From Gammaproteobacteria bacterium UBA7310 (lineage in GTDB: Bacteria; Pseudomonadota; Gammaproteobacteria; Pseudomonadales; Ketobacteraceae), in contig DKQK01000028.1 in the NCBI GenBank assembly GCA_002471665.1, positions 220,688-265,100 on the forward strand: a DNA stretch of 44,413 nucleotides, given 5' to 3'. The position numbers were made by a program, and so were the translations under genes. This document shows positions 8,895-17,958 of this stretch, piece by piece; the first letter of the stretch is position 1, and the number at the start of each line of letters is the position of its first letter. The notes beneath the pieces are model-generated. The model did no database searches. It was not told the DNA's origin and saw only the letters and a list, made by a program, of their open reading frames with translations.

Positions 8895-9737
8895 TTATGG
8901 TGCGTAGTGGATGGGGACGTTGAGGTTCTGCAGGGCCGGGTAGGTGCTGTCCAGCGTGAAGTTCGCATCCAGGGAGTAGTCGGTAAAATTGCCGCTGCGC
9001 AAGGCTTTCAAGGCGCCGCTGCCCAGTTTCATCACGCTGATGCTGACGGGAATGTTCACACTGGTGGTTTGCTTTTCGCCGAGTTTTACCGTTTTATCAA
9101 TCTTGCCGTCAAACCAGCGTTCACCGCCCATACTGAATTGGTAATCGATGTCTTTCAGGTCCAGTCCGAATGAGTTGGGATTGGTGATGTGCATGGCCAA
9201 CTGGAAACTGGCTTCGGTAAAGTTGAAGCTTTTCACCTGCAGATCCCCGAACGACACCTGCGGCAACTGTGGAATGGTGATTTCTCCCTTTTTATGGCTC
9301 TTGATGTTGAACAGATTCAGCACCGGGGCATCCAGCCGCATATCGGCGTCCACTTCGTAGCGCAGGGTATTGCTGGCGCCCATGGAATCAATCAGTTGCT
9401 TCACCTCACGAAAGCCCACCGTGAAGGGAACGGTAACCTGGCTAGATTGGTTTGCGGGCACCCGAAAGCCCTGATCGGTGCTGCCTTTCACCAGTTCGCG
9501 GTCATTGAAGCGAATCCGGTAATCATAACCTGCCAACGCCAGGGCATAGTTGTTGGGGTTGGCGACATTCATGGTGAGATTCAGGCCCACGGAGTTCAGG
9601 TTAACCTGGCTGACGGCAATGTTCTGTACGCGCAGCGTGGGTTCTTGCACCATCTTGTCCAGCTGCAACTGCTCGCAGCCGGTGATCCAGAGCAAGGTAA
9701 ACAAAATCCAGAGGGAAGTAAGCAAACGACGGGCCAT
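8895..9737 (-). CDS. LEA type 2 / WHy-domain lipoprotein
   Basis: This is a 280-residue predicted lipoprotein. The N-terminus MARRLLTSLWILFTLLWITGCEQ has lipobox ITGC. Two WHy (water stress and hypersensitive response, LEA14-like) domains follow. The first is near residues 35-145, with NLNSVGLNLTMNVANPNNYALALAGYDYRI; the second is near 160-275, with SFQLAMHITNPNSFGLDLKDIDYQF. The NPN motif in each is the WHy signature. Family members are thought to protect or bind membranes and proteins under stress, but the bacterial role is poorly defined. Start 9737 has a strong AGGAGG eight bases upstream. It lies 59 bp downstream of nothing but its own promoter region; the yjdM gene follows in the same direction. 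Confidence 0.8.
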   Translation of the reverse strand: MARRLLTSLWILFTLLWITGCEQLQLDKMVQEPTLRVQNIAVSQVNLNSVGLNLTMNVANPNNYALALAGYDYRIRFNDRELVKGSTDQGFRVPANQSSQVTVPFTVGFREVKQLIDSMGASNTLRYEVDADMRLDAPVLNLFNIKSHKKGEITIPQLPQVSFGDLQVKSFNFTEASFQLAMHITNPNSFGLDLKDIDYQFSMGGERWFDGKIDKTVKLGEKQTTSVNIPVSISVMKLGSGALKALRSGNFTDYSLDANFTLDSTYPALQNLNVPIHYAP

Positions 9738-9815
9738 GGGGCCTCCTGGGCAGGGAAACAATCAACAATAATGCTATCAGGAGCCCATTGTAACAAAGCC
9801 GGCCGGTGCAAACAC

Positions 9816-10403
9816 TCAGGCAAATACCGAGGCTACGTCCCTTAACTCCACCGGTGGATGGCTGACCGGGCGCGGGTCATAGCCGCTGCTGCTGAAGCGG
9901 TAGAGTTGGCCTTCCCAGCGGCCGAAGTCGAAGTTGCTGGCGTTGTACCACTGAATGCGGTTGGCTGCATACACGGTGGCATTGGTGTGAATGGCCAGCG
10001 CCCCCATCAGATAACGGCCGTCTTCGCGGGTGAATTCATTGCCGGCTTCGGTGTTGGAGGCCGCGCAGGCGTACACCACGATGTTGTCCACGGTGCCCTG
10101 GATTTGTTCCCACAGGCTGACGTTGTCATGGAGCACGGTTTCCCGTCCCAGTTGCAGGCCCTGGCCACCCACGTCACCGCAGACACCCAGGCGTTCGCTT
10201 TGCCCGGCAAAGCCGTGGCACAGGATGAACAGTGTGTGCATGCGGCCGTGTTCCCGATACAGGTCATTGATGCTCCGAAAGGCGTTGCGCAGGGGCGTGC
10301 TGCCGGAGGTGGTAATAATATTGAGGTTGTTCCACCAGGCGGTAAAGGCGTTGGGCAAGGTTCCGTGCAGGCGGGTATCCCGCAGAATAATGTATTCCGA
10401 CAT
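9816..10403 (-). CDS. Stand-alone caspase/CHAT-like (clan CD) His-Cys protein
   Basis: This 195-residue cytoplasmic protein has no signal peptide. It shows the His-Cys arrangement of caspase-like, CHAT and DUF4347 folds. After a strand comes a His-Gly step (TLFILCHGFAG, H63), then a GLQLG turn (82-86), a DNVSLWEQI helix, then a strand ending in Cys (NIVVYACAASNTEAG, C113). Spacing and the order H-G, G-L-x-L-G, A-C agree with an active dyad, but I could not align it formally. There is no partner domain: the usual effector or repeat modules are absent. GGGGAG lies upstream of ATG 10403. Substrate and role are unknown. It is transcribed with the LEA lipoprotein downstream across a 78-bp gap. Confidence 0.55.
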   Translation of the reverse strand: MSEYIILRDTRLHGTLPNAFTAWWNNLNIITTSGSTPLRNAFRSINDLYREHGRMHTLFILCHGFAGQSERLGVCGDVGGQGLQLGRETVLHDNVSLWEQIQGTVDNIVVYACAASNTEAGNEFTREDGRYLMGALAIHTNATVYAANRIQWYNASNFDFGRWEGQLYRFSSSGYDPRPVSHPPVELRDVASVFA

Positions 10404-10420
10404 GCTGTGTTTCTCCCCTG

Positions 10421-10482
10421 GGCAAAGTGGTTACTGTAAATCAGTGCGGTGCAGAATCAATGCGTAATAATTCCACTTTGCC
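10421..10482. repeat. 10-bp inverted repeat in intergenic region
   Basis: GGCAAAGTGG at 10421-10430 is the exact inverse complement of CCACTTTGCC at 10473-10482, separated by 42 bp. It occupies the 109-bp gap between the GGDEF gene and the caspase-like gene, just upstream of the latter's ribosome binding site. It could be a leader hairpin, a terminator of the GGDEF transcript without a T-tract, or paired operator half-sites. Confidence 0.5.
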
Positions 10483-10512
10483 GGATATGTGAAAAATGGA
10501 GGTCTGCTCTGT

Positions 10513-12576
10513 TTAGAAGTTGGCAACCTTGACGCAGTTGCGGCTGTGTTTGGCGTCATAGAGGGCGGCGTCCGCTGCCTTGAGCAGGGCTTCGTTGGAG
10601 AGTTTTGGCCGGTAGGCGGCCACACCAAAGGATGCGGTAATGTTGCAAGGCAAACCCAAGGACAAATCCATAATACGCTGGCGCAACAACTCGGCTAATT
10701 GCTCCGCTTGCTGTTGATTGGTCTCCGGGCATACCACCAGAAACTCTTCACCACCCCAGCGCGCCACCGTATCCACTTCGCGGCAGCACTGCTTGAGCAG
10801 TTGCGCCACCTGAAACAGGGCCGCGTCTCCGGTGTCATGGCCAAAGCTATCGTTGAGTTTTTTGAAATGATCGATATCGATCAGGATGATGGCGAACACC
10901 TGTTGGTAGCGCTCACAGCGGATGAGTTCCGCCTGCACCTGGTCGGAGGCAAAGCGGCGGTTATGAATGCGGGTGAGATGGTCGGTCACCACCAGTTGTT
11001 CCAGCGTTTGGTTGGCTTCCCGCAACTGGTTTTCCATGTCTTTGCGGGAGGTGAAATCCACCAGGATAAAGAGCACCCCCTCATCGAGGTTGTCCGGGTT
11101 CAGCGCTTTGCCGCTGAACATCCCCCAGCCGCTGCTGCCGTCTTTGCGCCGAAAGGCGTATTCACCCTGATAGGCATTGCCCCGAGACAGAATTTTGGGT
11201 GATTCGATGGTAACCCGTCGGTAATCCTGTTGCTGGCAGTAGAGCGTGCTGACGTGCTTGCCGATCAATTCATGTTCGGGATAATCAAACAGGGTTTCTG
11301 CGTGGCGGTTCACCCACTGGATGGTTTCGTTTCTCACCAGCACGATGCCGGCAACGGTGTTATCCAGTATGCTGTTGCGCAGTCGAAGCAGGGCTTCGGT
11401 CTCTTTAATGGAATGCTCCAGCTCCTGGGTGCGCTCGGCCACTTTTGCCTGTAACGCCTGGTTGGCGCGGCGGATTTTGAGCTCCTGACGATGCTTGATC
11501 TTGATTCTGATTAACAAACCAATCACGGTGGCACCCAGCAGGGTAATGAATATACCCGCCACCAACAGCACCCGGGAAAACAGTGGGTTGGGATTTTTCG
11601 GCAGGTTGATGAACTCGCTGCCCACCGGCATGTCCAGGGGGTCCAGATCGTATTCCTGCATTACCTGATAATCGAACAGGTATTGGGTCGGTGGTGTGGA
11701 ATCCACTTTAAATTGGTCCGGGTCGGCGCCGTTTAAAATCGACAACGCCATGGTGGCAGCGGAGCGCGCCTGATGAAAATGGGATACCACTTTGCCCCCC
11801 AGGATGCCCTGGCCGATGGAATGCCGCCACAGGTGCAGAATGGGGATCGGCGTCTGCTTGCGCAATCGTGCCAGGGTATTGGAGAATTCACGGGATTCGC
11901 CATTGTGATCCCGAAAGCAGGCAATCATGATAATGACCCCGGAAGGATCCAGGCTGGATGCTTTCCGGATCAGCTCGTCATGAGACAGGGTAGTCAGCGA
12001 CAGCACCTCATACTTTTGCACCTTCATATTCAATAGTTCAAACTCAAAGCGTTGGAAGTCCAGCTGGCCGGTCGGGGTGGCATCGGTGATGATATACATC
12101 GGCGTGTCCTCACCGAAGAGGGAGTACACGGTTTCTATGGTTTCACGATTGGCGGTGGCTTCCAGAATTCCGGTGACCTGGGGTACCTGATTAAAGCTGA
12201 GGCCGAAGTTCATGTCGTTGACCCCGAAAAAAACAATGGGGGTATCGGCAAACAGGGATTCCCGGTGCTGGGTGGCAAACCAGGTGGCAGCGTCATCAGC
12301 GGTAATGATGACATCATAGGCCGGTAACACAGACAGTTTGTATTCCAGCCCCTGTTGGAACAGGTCCTCATAACTGACAAAGCGTTTTGAATCCAGAAAC
12401 TCCATATCCAGGCGCAGATTTTCGCCCTGCAGAACACTGCGCAACCCTGCCAGTTGGTCAAAAAAGGTAGGAAAACCGGGGTGATAGGATGAGATGAACA
12501 AGACCGACCGGGCCTGCTGTGACAGCAGGCCGCTGCTGAAAACCAGAGCGATCAAAAATACAATGCATTTGAGCAT
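10513..12576 (-). CDS. Diguanylate cyclase with periplasmic ABC-substrate-binding-like sensor and PAS
   Basis: This 687-residue membrane protein begins with a signal/TM segment (1-20). A periplasmic domain of the ABC_sub_bind (PF04392-like) type follows, residues about 22-320: SVLFISSYHPGFPTFFDQLAG, DVIITADDAATWFA, TPIVFFGVNDMNF. A transmembrane helix (about 335-360), a short coiled coil and a PAS domain (about 400-520) lead to the GGDEF domain. The catalytic motif is GGEEF at 608-612, with DIDHFKKLNDSFGH before it and an RxxD inhibitory site (REVD) five residues upstream, so it should make c-di-GMP and be feedback inhibited. I take ATG 12576 as start because a TTG at 12612 would precede the signal peptide with polar residues. 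The sensed ligand is unknown. Confidence 0.85.
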   Translation of the reverse strand: MLKCIVFLIALVFSSGLLSQQARSVLFISSYHPGFPTFFDQLAGLRSVLQGENLRLDMEFLDSKRFVSYEDLFQQGLEYKLSVLPAYDVIITADDAATWFATQHRESLFADTPIVFFGVNDMNFGLSFNQVPQVTGILEATANRETIETVYSLFGEDTPMYIITDATPTGQLDFQRFEFELLNMKVQKYEVLSLTTLSHDELIRKASSLDPSGVIIMIACFRDHNGESREFSNTLARLRKQTPIPILHLWRHSIGQGILGGKVVSHFHQARSAATMALSILNGADPDQFKVDSTPPTQYLFDYQVMQEYDLDPLDMPVGSEFINLPKNPNPLFSRVLLVAGIFITLLGATVIGLLIRIKIKHRQELKIRRANQALQAKVAERTQELEHSIKETEALLRLRNSILDNTVAGIVLVRNETIQWVNRHAETLFDYPEHELIGKHVSTLYCQQQDYRRVTIESPKILSRGNAYQGEYAFRRKDGSSGWGMFSGKALNPDNLDEGVLFILVDFTSRKDMENQLREANQTLEQLVVTDHLTRIHNRRFASDQVQAELIRCERYQQVFAIILIDIDHFKKLNDSFGHDTGDAALFQVAQLLKQCCREVDTVARWGGEEFLVVCPETNQQQAEQLAELLRQRIMDLSLGLPCNITASFGVAAYRPKLSNEALLKAADAALYDAKHSRNCVKVANF

Positions 12577-12664
12577 GGCATCGGATCCAGAGGTGTGGTT
12601 GGCGAGTTGCAAGATGCCCCTACAGTATGGACGATATTGAGCATAACTTCTCGGGGAATAAAAT

Positions 12665-13039
12665 ATGTTGGAGCAGACACTGAGGGCTTATCTATCCAGT
12701 AAGCCGGAGGCGATTGAAGATTATCCATTTGGGCCCGATGCGGCGGTGTATAAGGTGCAGGGCAAAATGTTTGCCCTGGTCTTTGTTCAGCAGGGGGAGT
12801 GCCGGGTCAATCTTAAGTGTGATCCGCAGGAGGCCATGGAGTTGCGCCACGTATTTGATGCGGTGTTACCGGGCTACCATATGAACAAACGTCATTGGAA
12901 TACGGTGCGCCTTGACGGCAGCTTGCCGCCCGGTGAAATAGAACGCATGGTGGATAATTCCTATCGGTTGGTGGTGAATGGACTAACGCGCGCGCAAAGG
13001 CGCGGTCTGGCGCTGCGCACCGGCCAATCGTTCCGCTAA
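12665..13039 (+). CDS. yjbR: MmcQ/YjbR family protein
   Basis: This 124-residue protein belongs to the MmcQ/YjbR (DUF419) family of small DNA-binding-like folds. Signature segments are SSKPEAIEDYPFGPDAAVYKVQGKMFALV, where the fPFG and KVxGKMFA positions are conserved, NLKCDPQEAMELR, and GYHMNKRHWNTV. The family has a CyaY-like alpha/beta fold; no biochemical role is firmly known. ATG 12665 has GGGGAA at a slightly long spacing. The gene is divergent from the GGDEF gene (89 bp) and lies 102 bp upstream of the REC-PAS-GGDEF-EAL gene in the same direction, so the two may be co-transcribed. Confidence 0.88.
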   Translation: MLEQTLRAYLSSKPEAIEDYPFGPDAAVYKVQGKMFALVFVQQGECRVNLKCDPQEAMELRHVFDAVLPGYHMNKRHWNTVRLDGSLPPGEIERMVDNSYRLVVNGLTRAQRRGLALRTGQSFR

Positions 13040-13141
13040 AACCCCATACCAAACAGGGTTAAATGTGCAAAAAAGCACGCTGGCCGGATCACTTCTATAC
13101 TGATCCAATACTAGGGGATATTGATCCGTGGTGGTCAGGTT

Positions 13142-15247
13142 ATGACACGGAAAGTTTTGTACGCGGAAGACGATCGTATTCAAGCGGTGGTGGTGTCTTC
13201 ACTCTTAACCCAGGCAGGCTTTACCGTTACTCGTGTTGAGAACGGTCGATCGGCGTTGGATGCGGTGTGTCATACCGTGTTTGATGTGGTGCTTTCCGAT
13301 CACTACATGCCGGAAATGAATGGTGTTGAATTGTTGTCCGAGATGCGCGCACGGAACATCGATGTGCCGCTGGTGCTGATGACATCGACGCAGGATATGC
13401 AGTTGGTGTTTTCCGCCGTGCGGGCCGGTGCCGATGACTTTATCTCCAAGGATATGAAAGGGCAGTATCTGGAACTGATTGTGCCGGTGCTGGACCGCGT
13501 CTGCGAACGTCATCAATTGCAGGCGCGGGTCCGGCGTCACGCGCAGCAACTGCAGCAGGAAAAAAACCTCTGTTTTAAAACACTGGATGCCATGGAGCAG
13601 GGTGTGCTGGTGTTGGATGACGGGCTCCACATCACTTATCTCAACAGTTTTTTCTGTGCTTTGTTTAACGTACATGACCGGGAAAGCCTGCTGGGTGCCG
13701 GCCTGCATTTTTTTGTTGAGTTGTTGCAGAAGCTGCCCCAGCATTCAGGGCGAAACTGGGGTTGGCTGGATACGGATGTGCTCAGCGCATGGCTGGAGGA
13801 AGACGGCGGTGCGCTTGAGATCATTATTGCCGAGCGCTTTCTTGAGGTGAAGAAAGTCAAAGTGGCCGACACCGGTTTTGCAATCACCTTTACCGATATC
13901 AGCGCACAGAAACTGGCTACGCGGCAGATTGAACACATTGCCCACCATGATGAACTCACCGGACTGCCCAACCGCACCCTGATGCATGATCGCATGAGAA
14001 CGGCCCTGCGTCGGGTACACCGTACCGGAAATCGAATGGGAGTGCTGGTGTTGGATCTGGATCATTTCAAACGCATCAACGATTCGCTGGGACATTTTGC
14101 CGGTGATGAGCTGCTGAAAACGGTGGCGATACGTTTGGTGTCGGCGGTGCGGGATTCTGATACCGTGTGTCGCATGGGGGGTGATGAGTTTGTGGTGATC
14201 CTGCCGGACATCGGTGGCCGTGACGATATCGAAACCGTGTGCGAGAAGATTCTGCATTTGATTTCGCAGCCCATTGATGTGGGATTCAATGTCCTCAACG
14301 TGACACCGAGTATTGGGTTGAGCATGGCACCGGACGATGGCGATTCAGCTGAGGATTTGCTGAAGCACGCGGATATTGCCATGTACCGGGCCAAGCAGAC
14401 CGGGCGTAATGGTTATCATGTCTTTACCCATGACCTGGCACGATCCAATCAGACTGAAATGGCCATTGAACAGGCGTTACACCTGGCGTTTAAACGCAAC
14501 GGTTTGCAGATTTTCTATCAGCCCAAGGTCAATATCGAAACCCGGCAGGTACTTGGTTTTGAAGCACTGATCCGCTGGTTCGATCCGGTGTATGGCACCA
14601 TCGCACCGGATCGTTTTATACCCATGGCGGAAACCACTGGATACATCATCAAGCTGGGTGAGTGGGTGTTGCAGCAGGCCTGCAGTGATATGCAGAGGTT
14701 GCGATTGGAATCCGGGCTGGATTACCGAGTATCAGTGAACGTTTCACCCCGTCAGTTGGAGCACCCGGATTTCATCACCATGACGCAACGTGTGTTGGCT
14801 GCCAGTGGATTGCCGCCTTGTGCATTGGAGTTGGAAATCACCGAAGGCATGCTGGTGTCCCGGTCTGCATCGTTGTTGGAGAAACTGAATGCATTGCACG
14901 ATATGGGGGTATTGCTTGCCATTGATGATTTTGGTACAGGTTACTGTAGCCTGTCCTATGTGGCGCAGTACCCCATTGACGTAATCAAAATCGATCGCTG
15001 TTTTATCGATGTAAATCAGAAAACCAGCCGGGCCATTGTGGGGGCAATAACCACCATTGCGCACGGGCTGGGTCTGGAAGTGGTAGCTGAGGGGATAGAA
15101 ACCCTGGATCAGATTGCGCTGGTGCGTGAGCGCGGTTGCAATGTGGTTCAGGGATTCTATTTTTATCAGGCCATGTCGCTGGCGGAACTGCATCCGGTGT
15201 TGCCGCAAGTGCACCATGAGTTGGAACGCAAACTGGCGCTCAATTAA
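13142..15247 (+). CDS. Response regulator with PAS, GGDEF and EAL domains
   Basis: This 701-residue cytoplasmic protein has a receiver domain (1-125) with phosphoacceptor D53 in VVLSDHYMPEMNG, a short coiled coil, and a PAS-like domain (about 150-260). The GGDEF domain has an intact motif at 346-350 and an RxxD site (RDSD) upstream. The EAL domain starts with EAL at 474-476 and retains SVNVSPRQL, LEITE, IDDFGTGYCSL, VIKIDRCF and AEGIET, the residues needed for metal binding and catalysis. It could therefore both make and break c-di-GMP, switched by phosphorylation. No cognate kinase lies next to it. ATG 13142 is chosen over an in-frame TTG at 13121. It converges on the exonuclease gene with a 34-bp gap. 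Confidence 0.88.
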   Translation: MTRKVLYAEDDRIQAVVVSSLLTQAGFTVTRVENGRSALDAVCHTVFDVVLSDHYMPEMNGVELLSEMRARNIDVPLVLMTSTQDMQLVFSAVRAGADDFISKDMKGQYLELIVPVLDRVCERHQLQARVRRHAQQLQQEKNLCFKTLDAMEQGVLVLDDGLHITYLNSFFCALFNVHDRESLLGAGLHFFVELLQKLPQHSGRNWGWLDTDVLSAWLEEDGGALEIIIAERFLEVKKVKVADTGFAITFTDISAQKLATRQIEHIAHHDELTGLPNRTLMHDRMRTALRRVHRTGNRMGVLVLDLDHFKRINDSLGHFAGDELLKTVAIRLVSAVRDSDTVCRMGGDEFVVILPDIGGRDDIETVCEKILHLISQPIDVGFNVLNVTPSIGLSMAPDDGDSAEDLLKHADIAMYRAKQTGRNGYHVFTHDLARSNQTEMAIEQALHLAFKRNGLQIFYQPKVNIETRQVLGFEALIRWFDPVYGTIAPDRFIPMAETTGYIIKLGEWVLQQACSDMQRLRLESGLDYRVSVNVSPRQLEHPDFITMTQRVLAASGLPPCALELEITEGMLVSRSASLLEKLNALHDMGVLLAIDDFGTGYCSLSYVAQYPIDVIKIDRCFIDVNQKTSRAIVGAITTIAHGLGLEVVAEGIETLDQIALVRERGCNVVQGFYFYQAMSLAELHPVLPQVHHELERKLALN

Positions 15248-15281
15248 GGCCTGTTTATCTCAGTTCAGATAGCGGCTACCG

Positions 15282-15911
15282 TTACCCATTCATGGCAAGC
15301 CACAGCTCGGCGGTGGCCAGGGCATCCCCCAGGGCATCGTGCAGGCTGACATCCGGCAAGCCATAGCGTTGCCGGCATTGAAACAGACGCAGGTCGCCGG
15401 CCTGGATGGCAGCGCTGCGCTGCAGCAGTCGTTTACGTTCAACCTGCAGGGTATCCACCACCGGCATCAGCAATGGCGCACCCCACAGGGTGCGCATGGC
15501 CTGGTTGATAAAGCCCATGTCCAATTGAGCGTTGTGGAACACCAGAATGCTGTTGGGCAATGCATCCAGTAGCGCTTCCAATGCCACCTTGATATTCACA
15601 CCCTGTTCCAGATCGGTGTCCGTCAGTTGGTGGAACACGGCGCTCTGACCCACTTCCCGGTTCAGTGCCAGGTGAAAGTAACAGGATTGGTTCAGGTGTA
15701 TGGCGCCCTGTTCGATGACCACCCAGGCAATGCTGGCAATTTCGCCCGCAGTGGGTTGCAGGGCCGTGGTTTCCAGGTCGATGACCACGTACCGGCTGGC
15801 GTTGAAAGGGCGTTGCTGTATGGGTTCGCGCAGCAGAGCCTGCAACGCCGGGTGCCTGGCTTGGTGTCGCCACCATATGCGTTGCAAGGTCAGCTTTAAA
15901 CCGGTGGCCAT
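15282..15911 (-). CDS. 3'-5' exonuclease, DnaQ-like (DEDDh)
   Basis: This 209-residue DEDDh exonuclease resembles the DNA polymerase III epsilon subunit. Motif ExoI is VIDLETTALQP (D45, E47), ExoII is FHNAQLDMGFI (H126, D131), and ExoIII is SLHDALGDALATAEL (H191, D196). The ATG at 15911 overlaps the TAA stop of the upstream DUF294 gene by one base (TAATG), implying translational coupling. In many gammaproteobacteria this same exonuclease/DUF294 pair lies beside a VC_2705-type sodium/solute symporter; here that symporter is 6 kb away (23289-25019). It is not the replicative DnaQ, which is longer and sits elsewhere. The biological role of the pair remains unclear. Confidence 0.87.
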   Translation of the reverse strand: MATGLKLTLQRIWWRHQARHPALQALLREPIQQRPFNASRYVVIDLETTALQPTAGEIASIAWVVIEQGAIHLNQSCYFHLALNREVGQSAVFHQLTDTDLEQGVNIKVALEALLDALPNSILVFHNAQLDMGFINQAMRTLWGAPLLMPVVDTLQVERKRLLQRSAAIQAGDLRLFQCRQRYGLPDVSLHDALGDALATAELWLAMNG

Positions 15912-17773
15912 TACAGGCCCTGGCGGTAGTGGTTGCGCAGCGCTTCCTGGGAATCATGCACAATGGTGAAGGCATCTTTCAGATGTTTGCGCTCCAGCTC
16001 CGGCAGATCCTTGGGGTTGAGATAATTGCTGGCCTGTAACCCCGCGGCAAGCTGTCGGCTTTGGTTTTCCACGCGCAGTTGCTGAATGGTGTCGAAGGCA
16101 TCCTGCAGGTTGCGCCCATCAACGATGGTGAACACTTTTTTCTGCATTAATTGTTGCAGCCGCTCGCGGCTGTTGACGGCATCGACCCCATGGGCCAGGG
16201 AATGAATACGGATCAGGTCCACCATGGGCATCACGCCGCGCTTCTTGATATCGAACTCGTCCCGATGCTCGCCGTTGCGTTCCACCACAAAGCGTCGAAA
16301 GATGCCCAGGGGTGGTGTCTGGTCCAGTACATTGGCCGCCAGAGCGGCCTGAAAGATAGTATTCTTCTGCGTGCGCATGAGCATGTGTTGCTGCAGGCGC
16401 TGACACAAGCCGGGATCACCGTACACTGCCCGCAGATCGAAAAATATTGATACCCGCATCACCGCATCGGGGGTGGGGGTTCGGGTCCAGCCGTCTACGG
16501 TGGCTTTCCAGCCCTGCAGGCGCTGGCGCCATTCAGCGGTGGTGGCCATGACCTTGCCATTACAGTAGGGGTAGCCGCATTCATTAAGGCCATCGCACAC
16601 GAAATGAGCCAGCTTTTCAAACCAGGCCAGATCCAGTTCACCGGCGCGGTCATCGATCAATAAGCCATTATCCTGATCGGCACCGATCAGCTGTTCACCA
16701 CGGGCCTGGGAGCCGAACCCCAGCCAACAAAATGGGGCCGGCGCCGGGCCCAGATGTTCGATGGCCAGCTCAATCAAGCGGCAGGTTACGGTGTCGCTGA
16801 TGGCGGTGAGCACACGGCTGATCTGATGGGCGCGCATACCGCCTTTGATGACTTCCACTAACAGGCTTGGCAGGGTGTCGATGATGGCGCGCATAGCCCC
16901 GGTATCCTGCTGGCGGGACAAATGCTGTACCAGGTAAACCGGATCATCCCGTCGGGCCAGCATCAGATCGGAGGAGGTGATGATGCCCGCCAGGCGGTTG
17001 CCTTCCAACACAGGAAGATGATGTATTCCCTGCTGGGTCATTTGCAGAATGGCATCGAACAGGCTGGCATCCAGTTCGATGTGTTTGGGGTTGCGGGTCA
17101 TGACTTGGGCAATGGGGGTGTGCAGTGGCAACCCCAGTGCCAGGGCCCGGCTGCGCAGGTCGCGATCGGTGACAATGCCTTCCAGCTGGTTGCCCTGCAT
17201 AACCAGCACTGATGATACCCGTCGTTCCGACATGGCCTGGGCGGCCTGTTGCAGGGTTGCAGCAGCGCTCAGGGTGAGCGGATCACGGCTGATCAATCCG
17301 GCAATGGGCAACATCATCATATTGGTGTTGGGCTGATAGCGGGCCGCGCGACGTAAACGCCGGCTGCGCTGACTGTGGAAGTGGCGGTCGAAATGGCGAT
17401 GGTCGGCGCGCAGGGCCTCGTAGTGCACCCTGGGCAGATGATAGATCAGGCTGTCCTCGATGACCTGGGCATAGACCCCTTCGTCCCCCACATCCAGGCC
17501 ATGGATATTAAAGCTTTCCCCTTCACCCAGTTTGTCCATCAACTGGTGACGGCTGCTGCGGATCTCCACCGCTCCGCTGCGCACTATGCGCAGCGCATAA
17601 TCGTCGCTGTCGGCACTGAAGCGATGACCGTTGCGAAAATAGGTGATCTGAATCTGGCGGGCGGCGGCCTGCAGCGCGGCTTCCGGCAGCTCGTTGAACG
17701 GCAGGCAATGGCGCAAAAAATCCGCCACCGCCTGTATTTCCGGTTGCTTCGGGTCTTGGGTCATAGTGCACAT
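15911..17773 (-). CDS. Cyclic-nucleotide/CBS-domain nucleotidyltransferase-like protein (DUF294)
   Basis: This 620-residue cytoplasmic protein has a cyclic-nucleotide-binding-like domain at about 20-130 (YFRNGHRFSADSDDYALRIVRSGAVEIRS) and two CBS domains at about 155-280 (MSERRVSSVLVMQGNQLEGIVTDRDLR; ILQMTQQGIHHLPVLEGNRLAGIITSSDL). A DUF294 putative nucleotidyltransferase domain follows, with GFGSQARGEQLIGADQDNG starting near residue 352 (GS at 354-355 and the downstream acidic pair intact). DUF294_C ends the protein. The architecture is a sensor of cyclic nucleotides and adenylates that may modify a target by nucleotidyl transfer. It is first in a two-gene operon with the exonuclease. Start ATG 17773 has AAGG nearby; an internal ATG at 17764 is possible. 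Confidence 0.87.
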   Translation of the reverse strand: MCTMTQDPKQPEIQAVADFLRHCLPFNELPEAALQAAARQIQITYFRNGHRFSADSDDYALRIVRSGAVEIRSSRHQLMDKLGEGESFNIHGLDVGDEGVYAQVIEDSLIYHLPRVHYEALRADHRHFDRHFHSQRSRRLRRAARYQPNTNMMMLPIAGLISRDPLTLSAAATLQQAAQAMSERRVSSVLVMQGNQLEGIVTDRDLRSRALALGLPLHTPIAQVMTRNPKHIELDASLFDAILQMTQQGIHHLPVLEGNRLAGIITSSDLMLARRDDPVYLVQHLSRQQDTGAMRAIIDTLPSLLVEVIKGGMRAHQISRVLTAISDTVTCRLIELAIEHLGPAPAPFCWLGFGSQARGEQLIGADQDNGLLIDDRAGELDLAWFEKLAHFVCDGLNECGYPYCNGKVMATTAEWRQRLQGWKATVDGWTRTPTPDAVMRVSIFFDLRAVYGDPGLCQRLQQHMLMRTQKNTIFQAALAANVLDQTPPLGIFRRFVVERNGEHRDEFDIKKRGVMPMVDLIRIHSLAHGVDAVNSRERLQQLMQKKVFTIVDGRNLQDAFDTIQQLRVENQSRQLAAGLQASNYLNPKDLPELERKHLKDAFTIVHDSQEALRNHYRQGL

Positions 17774-17958
17774 CAGCCTTGGTTTTTCTTAATGTTAGCG
17801 GATCAACCTTGATGGGGCGATTAGACTTTGGTGGATTCTTGTTGATGACTCTTGCCAATGATCCGGGCAGGTGTCACTTCCGCACCTGTCGGATTGGTGT
17901 CGGCTCTGGTAGGCTTGTGCCTCACATCCGGCAGGCAACCTGATTGAAGGGAGAAACT

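Noticed and set aside
9816..10403. Toxin of a toxin-antitoxin pair
   Set aside because: No small partner gene lies next to it, and the flanking genes are ordinary housekeeping or regulatory types.
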